Below are positions 63,907-64,000 of a DNA stretch of 64,000 nucleotides, one piece after another. Under the pieces are notes generated by a model. That model searched no databases and had not been told where the DNA came from. It worked only from the letters and a program-made list of their open reading frames with translations. The DNA lies in assembly GCA_036257565.1 (NCBI GenBank), contig DATAFH010000069.1:3842-67841 (forward strand). The letters are read 5' to 3'. The position numbers and the translations under genes were made by a program. Numbering within the stretch: the first letter of the stretch is position 1; every line of letters begins with the position of its first letter. This DNA comes from DASSUW01 sp036257565. Lineage in GTDB: Bacteria; Actinomycetota; Thermoleophilia; Solirubrobacterales; Solirubrobacteraceae.

Positions 63907-64000
63907 GCTGCCTCCTGAGGGAGCGGTTCGGCGGACGGCGACACGGTCTCCGGCCGCGGTCGAACCGCGGTATAGGGCGGTAAAGCCCCGGTTGAGCCGC

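Overview
The window is about 72% G+C by eye, almost fully coding, and full of 1- to 4-base start/stop overlaps, GTG/TTG starts and actinobacterial protein types (linker-containing aconitase, LtrA, MMPL, LuxR-LAL regulator, actinobacterial BaeRF, LpqB-like Ala/Pro-rich envelope proteins). I infer an actinobacterium, possibly Thermoleophilia/Solirubrobacterales, but no marker gene in the window proves this.

Layout. 1-1.1 kb: 3' end of an ABC-F (EttA-type) ATPase. 1.1-4.1 kb: a tightly coupled four-gene cluster that resembles part of the methylamine dehydrogenase (mau) system: a MauE-MauD-like fusion, a Tat-exported ten-cysteine MauA-like protein that lacks the tryptophan pair needed for TTQ, a MauF-like membrane protein, and a beta-propeller-like protein. 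This is the best candidate for an undescribed system. 4.1-10.9 kb: gamma-glutamyltransferase, HAD phosphatase, M42 peptidase, aconitase. 11-21.5 kb: metallophosphoesterase, nucleotidyltransferase-like protein, BaeRF-pncA-pcm operon with convergent pncB (NAD salvage), uppP, PPOX and SRPBCC proteins, a methyltransferase and a large LuxR regulator. 21.5-25.3 kb: accessory region with small hydrophilic proteins and broken genes (DedA remnant, membrane-protein remnant, cyclase pseudogene), ending at tRNA-Asp. 25.3-37.6 kb: RTX-like protein, MMPL transporter, phosphofructokinase with a PPi-type signature, FemAB-like and LtrA genes, tRNA-Val, an S15-like peptidase, SDR, tRNA-Glu, tRNA-Lys with a directly adjoining small operon, TetR and a glycosyltransferase pseudogene.

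37.6-54.8 kb is dominated by de novo purine synthesis: purH-purN, purF, and a chain GYD-purD-purE-purB-(M24 peptidase)-purC-purS-purQ-purL followed by an RCK-type membrane protein. These cover every step except PurM (and PurK), which are not in the window. A RecQ helicase and an unusual intergenic array of about 62-bp-spaced degenerate palindromes lie between purN and purF. 54.9-64 kb: a secreted protein, a GH30/F5-8C remnant, clpB with a HAIR-like inverted repeat at its start, an envelope two-component system flanked by two acidic-tailed proteins, and an ApbE plus ferric-reductase-like flavin/heme redox operon.

Regulatory signs: six genes have a TANNNT hexamer exactly 6 nt before the start codon, which fits leaderless transcription. 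Two genes can only begin at a CTG that overlaps the upstream TGA (CTGA). All functions are assigned by reading; no database search was run.
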